A DNA stretch of 64,000 nt from Prevotella sp. P6B1 (GTDB lineage Bacteria > Bacteroidota > Bacteroidia > Bacteroidales > Bacteroidaceae), in assembly GCF_000702825.1 (NCBI RefSeq), contig NZ_JNKF01000010.1:186001-250000 (forward strand). The letters are read 5' to 3'. How positions within the stretch are numbered: the stretch's first letter is position 1; the number at the start of each line of letters is the position of its first letter. A program made the translations under genes and the position numbers. The notes beneath the pieces are model-generated. The model worked only from the letters and a program-made list of their open reading frames with translations. It had not been told where the DNA came from and did no database searches. Below are positions 26,349 through 33,747 of the stretch, piece by piece.

Positions 26349-27197
26349 TTATTTTGTAAACTTCTCAATTAGATTGCATACTCGCAGATACCTTGTCTTT
26401 TCTTCACCAAGTTCCCGCCATGCTTCTTGTAGTCGTTCGCGGGTCTTTTTGATGTAGTCAATCTTCTCACCTTTGAAAAGCTCGGTATCTGCATTCTTCT
26501 CTATTCCCACAAAGTTACGTCCCTCCATCAATGCTGCAACAACGAAAGAGCCGCTACCGCTTGTATTGTCAAGGATGATGTCACCTGGATTCGAGTAGGT
26601 ACGCACGAAATAACGTCCCAACTCAACTGGCTTTTGGGTTGCATGAAAAACCTCACCTTCGCTTTCTGCCGTCTTGAAATAAACTACATCAGTCGGATAG
26701 CGTTTACCATCGCTATGCACATGCACAGGCTGGAAATCACCATAACTACCACTTAACTGGTTCTTACGAACACCTTTATCGTAAGGCTCACCTTCTGTCA
26801 TCTGAGGATTGTAAACTGATTGTTTGTTATAGAAGACACAAACGTCCTCATGTTTTCTCAACGGTTGTTTCTTTGCATTCAAGAAGTTCGTTGGCTTCGA
26901 TTTCTCCCATACCCATTTATACTTGAAGAGTTTAGGCTGGCTCATAATCAATGCAGCAGTAAACAAACCTTGCGAGGTCAACACAATAGCACCATTGGGC
27001 TTAACGATACGCTTGTACTCAGCCCACAATTCATCGAGCGGAACTATACTGTCCCACTTATTCTGTGTTGTGCCATAAGGCAAATCACACAGCACCATGT
27101 CAATACAGTCATTGGGCAGATGGCGCATCACCTCGATGCAGTCACCCTCAATGACACGATTAACAAACTTGTCTTCAGTCCAATACTTCTTTGGCAT
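26349..27197 (-). CDS. Site-specific DNA methyltransferase (N4/N6, beta type)
   Basis: 282 residues. The catalytic motif IV comes early (VLCDLPYGTTQNKW near residue 35, a DLPY variant of DPPY) and the AdoMet motif I comes late (LDNTSGSGSF near 220, a variant of DPFxGSG), the order of beta-class amino-methyltransferases. Similar enzymes occur in phages and with restriction systems. Cotranscription with the type IIG enzyme suggests that it protects the second strand of an asymmetric site. An unusual structured leader lies upstream (27268-27411). Confidence 0.88.
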   Translation of the reverse strand: MPKKYWTEDKFVNRVIEGDCIEVMRHLPNDCIDMVLCDLPYGTTQNKWDSIVPLDELWAEYKRIVKPNGAIVLTSQGLFTAALIMSQPKLFKYKWVWEKSKPTNFLNAKKQPLRKHEDVCVFYNKQSVYNPQMTEGEPYDKGVRKNQLSGSYGDFQPVHVHSDGKRYPTDVVYFKTAESEGEVFHATQKPVELGRYFVRTYSNPGDIILDNTSGSGSFVVAALMEGRNFVGIEKNADTELFKGEKIDYIKKTRERLQEAWRELGEEKTRYLRVCNLIEKFTK

Positions 27198-27267
27198 CTG
27201 TTTGCTATTTCAAGCGCTTCTACTATCTCTCCTTGAAATAGATGGGTTCCTATAGGACACAAAAAGA

Positions 27268-27411
27268 GTGGGAACATTACCTGCCCCACATTAAGGTCCT
27301 GAGAAAACCCGAGAAATAGACAAGTAAGCCCACTCATATCGAGTGCGCTAGCAACTTGTCTACTACTTCTCGTTTCTATTTGCTATAAGAATTTCTCAGG
27401 TTCTAATGTGG
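27268..27411 (-). other. Large imperfect inverted repeat with an overlapping terminator-like hairpin in the methyltransferase leader
   Basis: Paired blocks: CCACATTA (27286-27293) with TAATGTGG (27404-27411), CCTGAGAAA (27298-27306) with TTTCTCAGG (27392-27400), and TAGACAAGT (27317-27325) with ACTTGTCTA (27354-27362). Read on the minus strand, GTGGG...CCCAC (27268-27289) followed by TCTTTTT makes a terminator-like hairpin that shares bases with the base of the large stem, so the two folds exclude each other. It could be an attenuator or a separate 6S-like non-coding RNA. Confidence 0.6.
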
Positions 27412-27487
27412 ATAGAACGGTAGCAAACGCATTTTATTCATAAGAAAAGAACTCCCGCTTTCTGCGGCAAGCCACAGATTGCACTTG

Positions 27488-27495
27488 CAAAGATA
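27488..27495 (-). promoter_or_regulatory. -7 box (TATCTTTG) for the methyltransferase leader
   Basis: On the minus strand TATCTTTG followed by CAAG; it would start a leader of about 280 bases that contains the large inverted repeat. The -33 part is not clear. Confidence 0.55.
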
Positions 27496-27619
27496 CGAAA
27501 TAATTCTCTTACCTAATATATAATAAGGTGTAATTTAATATAAATTTAACCGTCTGAGGCTGATAATCTACATCTCGCAAGCTCATTTGGCCTTTACTGA
27601 TTCAATTATTCCTTCACCA

Positions 27620-27733
27620 TCATTTTCCAAAAGTAATAACGATCCACAGTGTAATCTCTACAATGAGGTTGTCTATGTCATTCATCATATCTTCGATATC
27701 AAGGCCGGATGATTTCGGTTGTTTTCTTGCCAT
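27620..27733 (-). CDS. Small ORF of 37 residues next to rloA
   Basis: ATG 27733 to TGA 27620 encodes a basic start (MARKQPKSSG), an acidic stretch and a hydrophobic end (VEITLWIVITFGK). It is divergent from rloA. It is not recognised; it could be a small membrane-touching protein or the remains of a longer gene. Confidence 0.35.
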   Translation of the reverse strand: MARKQPKSSGLDIEDMMNDIDNLIVEITLWIVITFGK

Positions 27734-27783
27734 ATTCCATTTGTAAAAAATCATAAAATAATTGCAGAAATTAGAGTTTTCTC

Positions 27784-27814
27784 TTGGAATTTCGAAAGAA
27801 AACTCGTATTTTTG
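27784..27814 (+). promoter_or_regulatory. Promoter of rloA-rloB
   Basis: TTG (27784-27786) and TATTTTTG (27807-27814) are 20 bases apart; GCAGAAA follows. It lies 31 bases before the rloA ATG. Confidence 0.6.
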
Positions 27815-27845
27815 CAGAAATTTCACAAACAAGCGAATTATCTTT

Positions 27846-29063
27846 ATGATTATCCAGTTTTCAGTTGAAAATTTCCGCTCTATTATGGAGCCAGCCACCC
27901 TGTCGTTGGTAGCATCACCTCTTAAAGATGCTCGCGTTGCGACAGAGGATGTAATGTTTGACATTGACGGAATAGATGTCAGCCTTTTAAAGAGTGCTGT
28001 CATTTTAGGTGCCAATGCTTCAGGCAAAAGCAATGTTATAAAGGCCCTCGATTTCTTCAAGAGCTATATTATTGATTCCTTTAAGAATCTGCAAGCTGGG
28101 GAGGAGATTGGCGTTGAAGCGTTTAAACTGAATACAGATAGCGCCAAGGCACCCAGTTCTTTTGAGATGATATTCATTCTGGATGGGTACCAATATCGCT
28201 ATGGCATGGATGTCAGCCGTGAGTCTGTGCATGGCGAATGGCTGTATAGGAAAGCCTGTCGTAAGAGAGCTAAGGAGGTGGAACTGTTTTACCGTGAAGG
28301 AGAGGAAATGAAAGTCCATACATCTTTCTCAATCGCTACTGACTTAGTGAACAGGAAGATGATTCGCAACAATGCCCTCCTACTTTCTGCCGCAGCTCAG
28401 TTTAACGACCCTACTGCGGTTCAGATTATCAACTGGCTTGTGGAAACAACCATCCTTACATGCTCTGACGAAGAAAGGATGTGGAATATGGCCGTAAACC
28501 ATCTTGACGATGTAGAGATGCGGTCAAGAATCGTGGAATTTTCCAAGTTTGCCGACTTGGGTATTGAGGATATAGAGAAAAGTGACAATCATATCCTTAG
28601 CCGACATCTGCAGTATGACACAAATGGAGCGGCAAAAGGTGAAACCAGCTTCCCATTCCTAAGCATGGAATCAGAAGGAACCATCAAATATTTCTCTATG
28701 GCTTATCCTATCATCAAGGCGCTTGACAACGGATCAAGACTTGTCATTGACGAATTTGATTCCAAATTGCATCCGGTTCTGACTAATCGAATTATCTCTT
28801 TGTTTAACTCCCGCGAATCCAATCCACGTAACGCTCAATTGATATTCACAGCGCATGACACCAATATTCTCAGTTCTGGTCTGTTCCGTCGTGACCAAAT
28901 CTGGTTCACACAGAAGGATCGATTCGGGGCCACTTCACTCTATTCCCTGTCAGACTATAAAGTCAGGAGTGATGCTCCTTTCGAAAAGGATTATCTCAGT
29001 GGAAAATATGGAGCCACACCCATTATCGGTAATCTGGAGTCAGTATTAAGGAGGGCAGAGTGA
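27846..29063 (+). CDS. rloA: RloA-like AAA/ABC-type ATPase
   Basis: 405 residues from ATG 27846, chosen because MIIQFSVENFRSI is the family's standard start and the promoter box lies in front of it. Walker A is GANASGKSN near residue 64. Late motifs include RLVIDEFDSKLHP near 300 (Walker B with following His) and the H-loop region FTAHDTN near 340. This is the OLD-like ATPase type of RloA and of the AriA subunit of PARIS. In such pairs the ATPase senses infection or DNA ends and controls a nuclease partner. The rloB start overlaps its stop codon by one base. Confidence 0.82.
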   Translation: MIIQFSVENFRSIMEPATLSLVASPLKDARVATEDVMFDIDGIDVSLLKSAVILGANASGKSNVIKALDFFKSYIIDSFKNLQAGEEIGVEAFKLNTDSAKAPSSFEMIFILDGYQYRYGMDVSRESVHGEWLYRKACRKRAKEVELFYREGEEMKVHTSFSIATDLVNRKMIRNNALLLSAAAQFNDPTAVQIINWLVETTILTCSDEERMWNMAVNHLDDVEMRSRIVEFSKFADLGIEDIEKSDNHILSRHLQYDTNGAAKGETSFPFLSMESEGTIKYFSMAYPIIKALDNGSRLVIDEFDSKLHPVLTNRIISLFNSRESNPRNAQLIFTAHDTNILSSGLFRRDQIWFTQKDRFGATSLYSLSDYKVRSDAPFEKDYLSGKYGATPIIGNLESVLRRAE

Positions 29064-29692
29064 TGGCACGCAGACAAAACCCCAAGATTGAGCGTACACT
29101 CAAAAGGACAAGCAGCCTAAGGCTGGTTAAACAAACCTTCCTTATCGTCTGTGAAGGAGAGGTAACTGAACCAGAATACTTCAACTCCTTCCGACTGACA
29201 TCTGCAAACGTGAAAGCTATCGGTAAGGGCATGAACACCATATCGTTAGTGAAGGAAGCAATAGCCATTAGAGACATTGAGAAGAGGAGAAACCGGAATT
29301 ATGATCAATGTTGGGTCGTATTTGACAAGGATGATTTTTCTGACAGCGATTTCAACGCTGCCATACAGATGGCTCAGACTAATGGTTTTCATGTGGCATA
29401 TAGCAACCAAGCATTTGAATATTGGTTCCTATTACATTTCAACCTTTATCAAGGAGCCATACATAGAAACCGTTATGCCGAGATGCTTACCCATCTGCTC
29501 GGTTTCAAATATGGCAAAGCAAAGGGTGACTCTGTGAAGGTCTTCAATGTCATCTATCCAAGAACTCGTATGGCGATAGATAATGCAAAAAATGTCCTGA
29601 AGGCGTTTGACGGTAGTAATCCTGCAAAGGAAGAGTCATCAACCACCGTACATCAACTTGTTGAACGGCTTCTTCTATTTACCGAAAATTGA
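29063..29692 (+). CDS. rloB: RloB-family protein with TOPRIM-like acidic motifs
   Basis: 209 residues from ATG 29063, which overlaps the TGA of rloA; a GTG three bases earlier is an alternative. CEGEVTEPEYF near residue 31 provides the conserved Glu of a TOPRIM-like fold, and VVFDKDDF near 85 provides the D-x-D pair. NQAFEYWFLLHF near 118 is a further RloB signature. RloB is known from restriction-linked loci; its TOPRIM-like core suggests an OLD-type nuclease, as for AriB of PARIS, which cleaves tRNA. What this RloB cuts is unknown. A strong hairpin follows it. Confidence 0.82.
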   Translation: MARRQNPKIERTLKRTSSLRLVKQTFLIVCEGEVTEPEYFNSFRLTSANVKAIGKGMNTISLVKEAIAIRDIEKRRNRNYDQCWVVFDKDDFSDSDFNAAIQMAQTNGFHVAYSNQAFEYWFLLHFNLYQGAIHRNRYAEMLTHLLGFKYGKAKGDSVKVFNVIYPRTRMAIDNAKNVLKAFDGSNPAKEESSTTVHQLVERLLLFTEN

Positions 29693-29722
29693 TAAGTATT
29701 ATACTGGTTAAATACTTACCTG

Positions 29723-31233
29723 CTATTTGGTTGACAGTTGAAAACCGCTTAGTGTTTTTCTACTTGTCAACCTTTTTTTCGCTCCCATCGCAGCCTTAAT
29801 CTTATCTCCAACTCTTAGGGCCTGCTCCGATATACCTATGCGGATGTAGCCCTCAAAGTTCTTCTGCGACTCATGGCCTGTTATGCTACGCAGTTCCAGG
29901 TCTGACAGCACACCTAATTTATATAGGTTAGTGGTTCCACTCCTTCGTGCCGTATGTGAACATATCAGCTCGTATTTGGCACGTATAACTTCGCCATGCT
30001 TGTTCCGTTCCCAAAGAGGAGAACCATTGCGCAACTTAGCAACCCTATCCAGTTTGTGGAACCATTTGCGTTCGTTTTCCGTGAACTTGATGCCATCCTT
30101 TTTCTTCTTCAACAGCCTTTCATAAGTTTGTTCGGATCGTTTTTCTACACCAGTCAATACTGTTACATACTTCTCACAAAAAGAAGGTACCGTTTTTGAC
30201 AACTCATAACCAACAACCTTAATCTTCAAATTCATTTTCTGAGCAGTAATATCCGGAAAATTATAGTTATACTTCTCACAAAGTTCATAGACACGATCAT
30301 CGAAAATAGGCACTTCGACCTTTTTCCCGGTTTTCTTCTGGGTCAATGTGATCAGCCCACTTTTATTATAGGTGATGAAGTTCTCTTCGCGTAACTTACA
30401 ATAGTCACTATAACGCTGGCAACTGAAGTAACCAAGAAGAAAGATGTCACGTACTATCTCATTCTCGCCAGTCAGTTCCATGTCGTACATGGCATCAATC
30501 TCCTCGTCAGTCAGGTATATCTCTGCTCGCTTGTCTATCTCTTTTATCGTCCTGTCTTTCCAAACTCGTAGGGAAACAGCATTCTTGTTGTACCCTTCCA
30601 TAGCTGCGAGGTTACAGAGTTTGCGAAAACAAGAAACCTTTTGTTGATGGTATTCGGCATATAGCCTTGTTTCTGAAGATAAAGCGTGAATCTGTCAGCA
30701 AAAGGCTTGTCAATATCTTCAAAAGAGATATCCTTTTTACAATACTCCTTTAGGTTCTCACCGAAAGCTTTCCACACGACAACTGTACCAGAGGAGTAGT
30801 CTGAGTTATCGCCATGACGGATGGAACCATCAGAAATACCAGCAATGAAATAATCAAAGAAACCCAATACTGTTTCCCTCGATTTGGCAGTAACAACCTT
30901 GGCTGTTTGCTGGATTTCCTCTACTGCCCCATGGACAACCCGTGACAGGGCTTGTTCCAACACAGGCTTATCCTCCTTAGATTGCACTTTGTTTTCAGCA
31001 TAAAGTACATCAATGGTTTTCATAACCTCTACTTGAAGATCATGAACGCGTACACCTTCGTCAGTTCTCTCGTATCGTTGCATAGCCGATAGACTCTTCT
31101 GGGCCTTCGCCCATTCCTTCACATCGACCATAATACCAGTAGTAACACAGAACAGAATTCCTTTACGGCGCGTTCTTACATACAAAGGTGCTTTACCCTC
31201 AGTCTTATTTGTTCTCAAAAAGAATTGCGACAT
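29723..31233 (-). pseudogene. Tyrosine recombinase (integrase), split by a frameshift
   Basis: Two overlapping frames together make one integrase of about 500 residues. The N-terminal part (from ATG 31233, MSQFFLRTNKTEG) has the Bacteroidota arm-binding and SAM-like core-binding domains. The C-terminal part has the catalytic set: R in YFSCQRYSDY, HTARR, GHESQ and the tyrosine in FEGYIRIG. The switch is at about 30636, where AACAAAAGG would need one more A to stay in frame. It reads inward from the right att site, as integrases of tRNA islands do. Either the gene is dead, or the base is an assembly error; a standard slippery heptamer is not present. Confidence 0.82.
29729..29779 (+). terminator. 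Terminator of rloAB overlapping the integrase 3' end
   Basis: GGTTGACAGTTGAAAA pairs imperfectly with TTTTTCTACTTGTCAACC and seven T follow on the plus strand. The same bases encode the last residues of the converging integrase. It is similar in sequence to the orphan hairpin at 17979-18019. Confidence 0.7.
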
Positions 31234-31277
31234 ATTTTTATTACTTTTGTTGGGTGCATAGGTAATACATTTTTTGA

Positions 31278-31304
31278 AAAATTGTAGCCAATTTGTAGCC
31301 AAAT
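31278..31304 (+). repeat. Right-end 11-bp tandem repeats, probable integrase arm sites
   Basis: TGTAGCCAATT (31283-31293) and TGTAGCCAAAT (31294-31304), directly upstream of the integrase start. The 25-base block 31278-31302 is identical to 17855-17879. Confidence 0.65.
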
Positions 31305-31420
31305 TTGTAGATTTGGTGAAATTTTAACTTTTCGAAACTTTTCGTATTGTTTTTGTAACTAATTGATATTAAGTTTCTTACAATTTCTAAAGATTTTCAA
31401 CAATTTCAACGCCCACGGTG

Positions 31421-31439
31421 CAAGCCCATCCTGAAGCGC
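31421..31439 (+). repeat. attR, 19-bp direct repeat
   Basis: Exact copy of the tRNA-Asn 3' end (17779-17797) without the rest of the tRNA, 188 bases upstream of the integrase start. Confidence 0.85.
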
Positions 31440-31441
31440 TT

Positions 31442-31472
31442 AAGTCCCAATCGCAAGGTTGGGACTTTTTTT
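31442..31472 (+). terminator. Native tRNA-Asn terminator, displaced by the island
   Basis: AAGTCCCAA / TTGGGACTT, a perfect 9-bp stem with an 8-base loop followed by seven T after the stem's last bases. It starts 3 bases after attR, where the tRNA terminator would lie in an island-free chromosome. Confidence 0.8.
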
Positions 31473-31482
31473 ATGAATAAGT

Positions 31483-31513
31483 TTTGTTGATTCGAATATT
31501 TGTTATATCTTTG
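31483..31513 (+). promoter_or_regulatory. Promoter of the HU-like gene
   Basis: TTTG (31483-31486) and TATCTTTG (31506-31513) with a 19-base spacer, followed by CAGGC; 28 bases before the ATG. Confidence 0.7.
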
Positions 31514-31540
31514 CAGGCAGTTATTTAGGAAACTATAAAT

Positions 31541-32161
31541 ATGCCTAGAAAGAATAGTGGAATGTGGTATGAGGTTCACCCTACGCCAGTGAAAGGCGCA
31601 GATGGGAAGAACTTGGTTTATGTTCGCCCCAAAAGCGGACTGAAGATCGATATGAAGGAGTTGGAGGATTACTGTGAGGGAATGAACTATTCGCGATATG
31701 GTGAGCTTCATCGTGCCTTCGATGCGTTTATAAGAGCGGCGGGAAGATTCCTGGCCGAAGGGTATCGTATTGATACACCCATCGGGTCGTTTGCACCAAG
31801 ATTGGTTCTTACCAAGCAAATAACCGATGCCAGAGAGGTTAAGGATCGCGATGTACGCTTGGAGGGTGTTGAATATAATCCGGGTAAACTTTGGGATAAG
31901 GAAATCAAGAAGTGGTTGAGTGGATTCCGTCGTTATCATAATCCTGATACACAGGAACTTATGGCTGATAAGGAACAATTGGAGCAGATCATGCGAGGCG
32001 TTGTCCAGCGCACTGGCTATATTACTGCAGGTATGTTCTCGCGTGTTTCGGGTCTTACACTCTATTCCGCCCGCAAACAACTCAACTTATGGACTCTTGG
32101 AAAAAATCCCAAACTGCTGAAGACACAGATGGGTAGAGAGCATATCTATACAGAGGTTTAG
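31541..32161 (+). CDS. HU/IHF-like DNA-binding protein with C-terminal extension
   Basis: 206 residues. The first 125 or so resemble the variant HU domain found in many Bacteroidota proteins: MWYEVHPTPVKGADG, a helical middle, then DTPIGSFAPRLVLTKQITDAREVKDRDVRLEGVEYNP in two parts, the beta-arm region. The last 70 residues form a second, helical part (QRTGYITAGMFSRVSGLTLYSARKQL) that looks like a small winged-helix or HTH module. It would be a cytoplasmic DNA-binding protein. It lies just outside the island's right end and has its own good promoter. Confidence 0.75.
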   Translation: MPRKNSGMWYEVHPTPVKGADGKNLVYVRPKSGLKIDMKELEDYCEGMNYSRYGELHRAFDAFIRAAGRFLAEGYRIDTPIGSFAPRLVLTKQITDAREVKDRDVRLEGVEYNPGKLWDKEIKKWLSGFRRYHNPDTQELMADKEQLEQIMRGVVQRTGYITAGMFSRVSGLTLYSARKQLNLWTLGKNPKLLKTQMGREHIYTEV

Positions 32162-32184
32162 GATGCTTGAATATGCTTTGATTT

Positions 32185-32266
32185 GCCTATACTCGAATAA
32201 TCGTTTGCGTATAGGCGCACAGTCGTTTGGGTATAGCCGAATGATCGTTTGCGTATAGGCAAACGA
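32185..32266. repeat. Short repeat cluster with inverted GCCTATAC/GTATAGGC units
   Basis: GCCTATAC (32185-32192) pairs with GTATAGGC (32209-32216). A related unit follows, with CGTTTGGGTATAGC and ATCGTTTGCGTATAGGC ending near 32260. ATCGTTTGCGTATAGGC occurs twice exactly, and AAACGAT closes the block. It follows the HU-like gene. There is no T-run, so a plain terminator is unlikely. Confidence 0.5.
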
Positions 32267-32348
32267 TAAATGAGTAGGCTACTTGTACCTGTTAAGCTTA
32301 CTATTTGTACCTGTTTTCCTTAGGTTTTGTACCCCGAAACATAACTAC

Positions 32349-32672
32349 TTATTTTTTCTTCTTCCTGGGCTTTGGCTCAGGAAGATGTTTGCAGGTTTCT
32401 TTGACCAGGGCGGAAAGGTAGCCGTGATCATCTACATCGGCGATGTAGAAGTAAGGCTTGGCGCCTGGGTAGGGTGGGCACAGGTCGATAACCTTCAGCA
32501 TCTCACGTACGGCATCGGTGGGTTTCAGATAAAAATGGTCGTCGCAAATCAAACCGAATATCTTGCCATCGCAATAGATGCCGTAGTCGCCAAACATCTT
32601 CTTGGCTACAATCTCGCCTGCCCCCCTACACTGGTCGGCGATATACTGTACAAAATCTGCATTACTTGCCAT
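32349..32672 (-). CDS. TfoX N-terminal domain protein
   Basis: 107 residues matching the TfoX/Sxy N-terminal domain alone: VAKKMFGDYGIYCDGKIFGLICDDHFYLKP is visible in pieces across residues 22-52, ending in a basic tail (PEPKPRKKKK). In gamma-proteobacteria full TfoX controls competence; single-domain members elsewhere have unknown roles. It stands alone. TATCTTTG on the minus strand at 32696-32703 is a likely promoter box. Confidence 0.82.
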   Translation of the reverse strand: MASNADFVQYIADQCRGAGEIVAKKMFGDYGIYCDGKIFGLICDDHFYLKPTDAVREMLKVIDLCPPYPGAKPYFYIADVDDHGYLSALVKETCKHLPEPKPRKKKK

Positions 32673-32765
32673 TGTTTATTCCGCTTTTTTGTGCGCAAAG
32701 ATAATAAATTCATTCAATAATGCCTCTTTTTGTACACATAATTGTTCTATAACTCCATTTTTTTG

Positions 32766-32773
32766 TATATTTG
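32766..32773 (+). promoter_or_regulatory. -7 box (TATATTTG) for the NMT1-like gene
   Basis: TATATTTG followed by CAGCC, 24 bases before the ATG at 32797. Confidence 0.55.
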
Positions 32774-32796
32774 CAGCCTAAGAGAGAGAATATATA

Positions 32797-33747
32797 ATGA
32801 GACATAGCATTAAACACATAGCTTTCGCTTGTGCCGCAATGCTGCTGGTGTCGCTGCCAATAAGAGCCGAGAAATTTGTATTTACTACTATCTGGACGGC
32901 TCAGGCGCAGTTTGCCGGCTATTACGTGGCCAAGGAAAAAGGGTTTTATGAGGAACTGGGGCTCGATGTGGTTATACAACACCCGTCGCTCACCAGCTCT
33001 GCTTCTAACCGACTCAAAACCAACCAATGCAATGCGGCTATGTTCTCGATGATGTCGGCCATGGACTTCATTGCCCAAGGCACACCTCTGGTCAACATCT
33101 TCCAGGACTCTATGAACAGCAGCAACATCCTGGTATCGCGCTGGGGCACCCATCCGCTCACGATGAAAGGCAAGAAGGTTGGCATATTCAATGCCGACCC
33201 CAACTATCTGACCTATATCATGAGCAAGCACGAGGGCATGGACTACAAGTGGGTACGCTTTACGAGCGACATCAACGTATTCCTCTCAGGGGCTGTTGAT
33301 GCCACCATGGTAGTCAGCTACAACGAGTTCTGCCTGTTGAAGCAAGCCGGATTCCCCATGAGTGAGAACAGCATATACCGGTTCAGCGAGCACGACTACA
33401 ATATACAGGAAAACGGTGTTTACGTGAAGCGCGACTACTTCGTATCGCACCAATCGGAGGTGACCCGTTTTGCAGCTGCCAGCCGCCGTGGATGGGAATG
33501 GGTAGCTGCTCACCCCGACGAGGCACTGGAGATTGTGATGAAATACGTGAACAAGCATGGGATACACACCAACCGGGTGATGCAGAAACTGATGCTTGAA
33601 GAGGTGTTACGCCAGCAGATAGACCGTGAATCGAAACGGCGCGAATTCCGCGTACGTCCGGATATGGTTAAAAAAGCCAGTCGGCTGATGATGGAGGCAG
33701 GCATGCTGAAACGTGAGGTTACCTATAAAGAACTGATGGGACTATGA
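32797..33747 (+). CDS. NMT1/THI5-like periplasmic substrate-binding protein
   Basis: 316 residues with a signal peptide (about 1-23, ending RAEKF). The mature part has the type II binding-protein start of the NMT1/THI5 family: TIWTAQAQFAGYYVAKEKGFYEELGLDV. In most bacteria such proteins feed ABC transporters for thiamine precursors, sulfonates or nitrate. Here there is no permease or ATPase gene. The stop overlaps the start of a sensor kinase gene by four bases (ATGA), so a role in signal detection, with the binding protein presenting a ligand to the kinase, is more likely than transport. Ligand unknown. Confidence 0.85.
   Translation: MRHSIKHIAFACAAMLLVSLPIRAEKFVFTTIWTAQAQFAGYYVAKEKGFYEELGLDVVIQHPSLTSSASNRLKTNQCNAAMFSMMSAMDFIAQGTPLVNIFQDSMNSSNILVSRWGTHPLTMKGKKVGIFNADPNYLTYIMSKHEGMDYKWVRFTSDINVFLSGAVDATMVVSYNEFCLLKQAGFPMSENSIYRFSEHDYNIQENGVYVKRDYFVSHQSEVTRFAAASRRGWEWVAAHPDEALEIVMKYVNKHGIHTNRVMQKLMLEEVLRQQIDRESKRREFRVRPDMVKKASRLMMEAGMLKREVTYKELMGL

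Larger units (their letters stand above)
17779..31439. mobile_element. tRNA-Asn-integrated genomic island, about 13.7 kb
   Basis: A 19-bp perfect direct repeat bounds the segment: the 3' end of tRNA-Asn on the left and an isolated copy on the right next to a tyrosine recombinase reading inward. Both ends carry tandem copies of an 11-bp repeat. The contents are accessory: a tRNA array, an RNA-ligase operon, a restriction-modification pair, RloA/RloB and the integrase. The segment looks more AT-rich than its flanks, by eye only. No conjugation, replication or mobilisation genes are seen, so it would be a simple integrative island needing help to move. The recombinase is frameshifted, so it may be fixed in place now. 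Confidence 0.85.

Noticed and set aside
29723..31233. Programmed frameshift producing a functional integrase
   Set aside because: The junction AACAAAAGG is not a classical slippery heptamer and re-pairing after a -1 slip would be poor; mutation or sequence error is simpler, though recoding is not excluded.
32185..32266. CRISPR array
   Set aside because: Units are too few, irregular and overlapping with inverted parts; no cas genes in the window.
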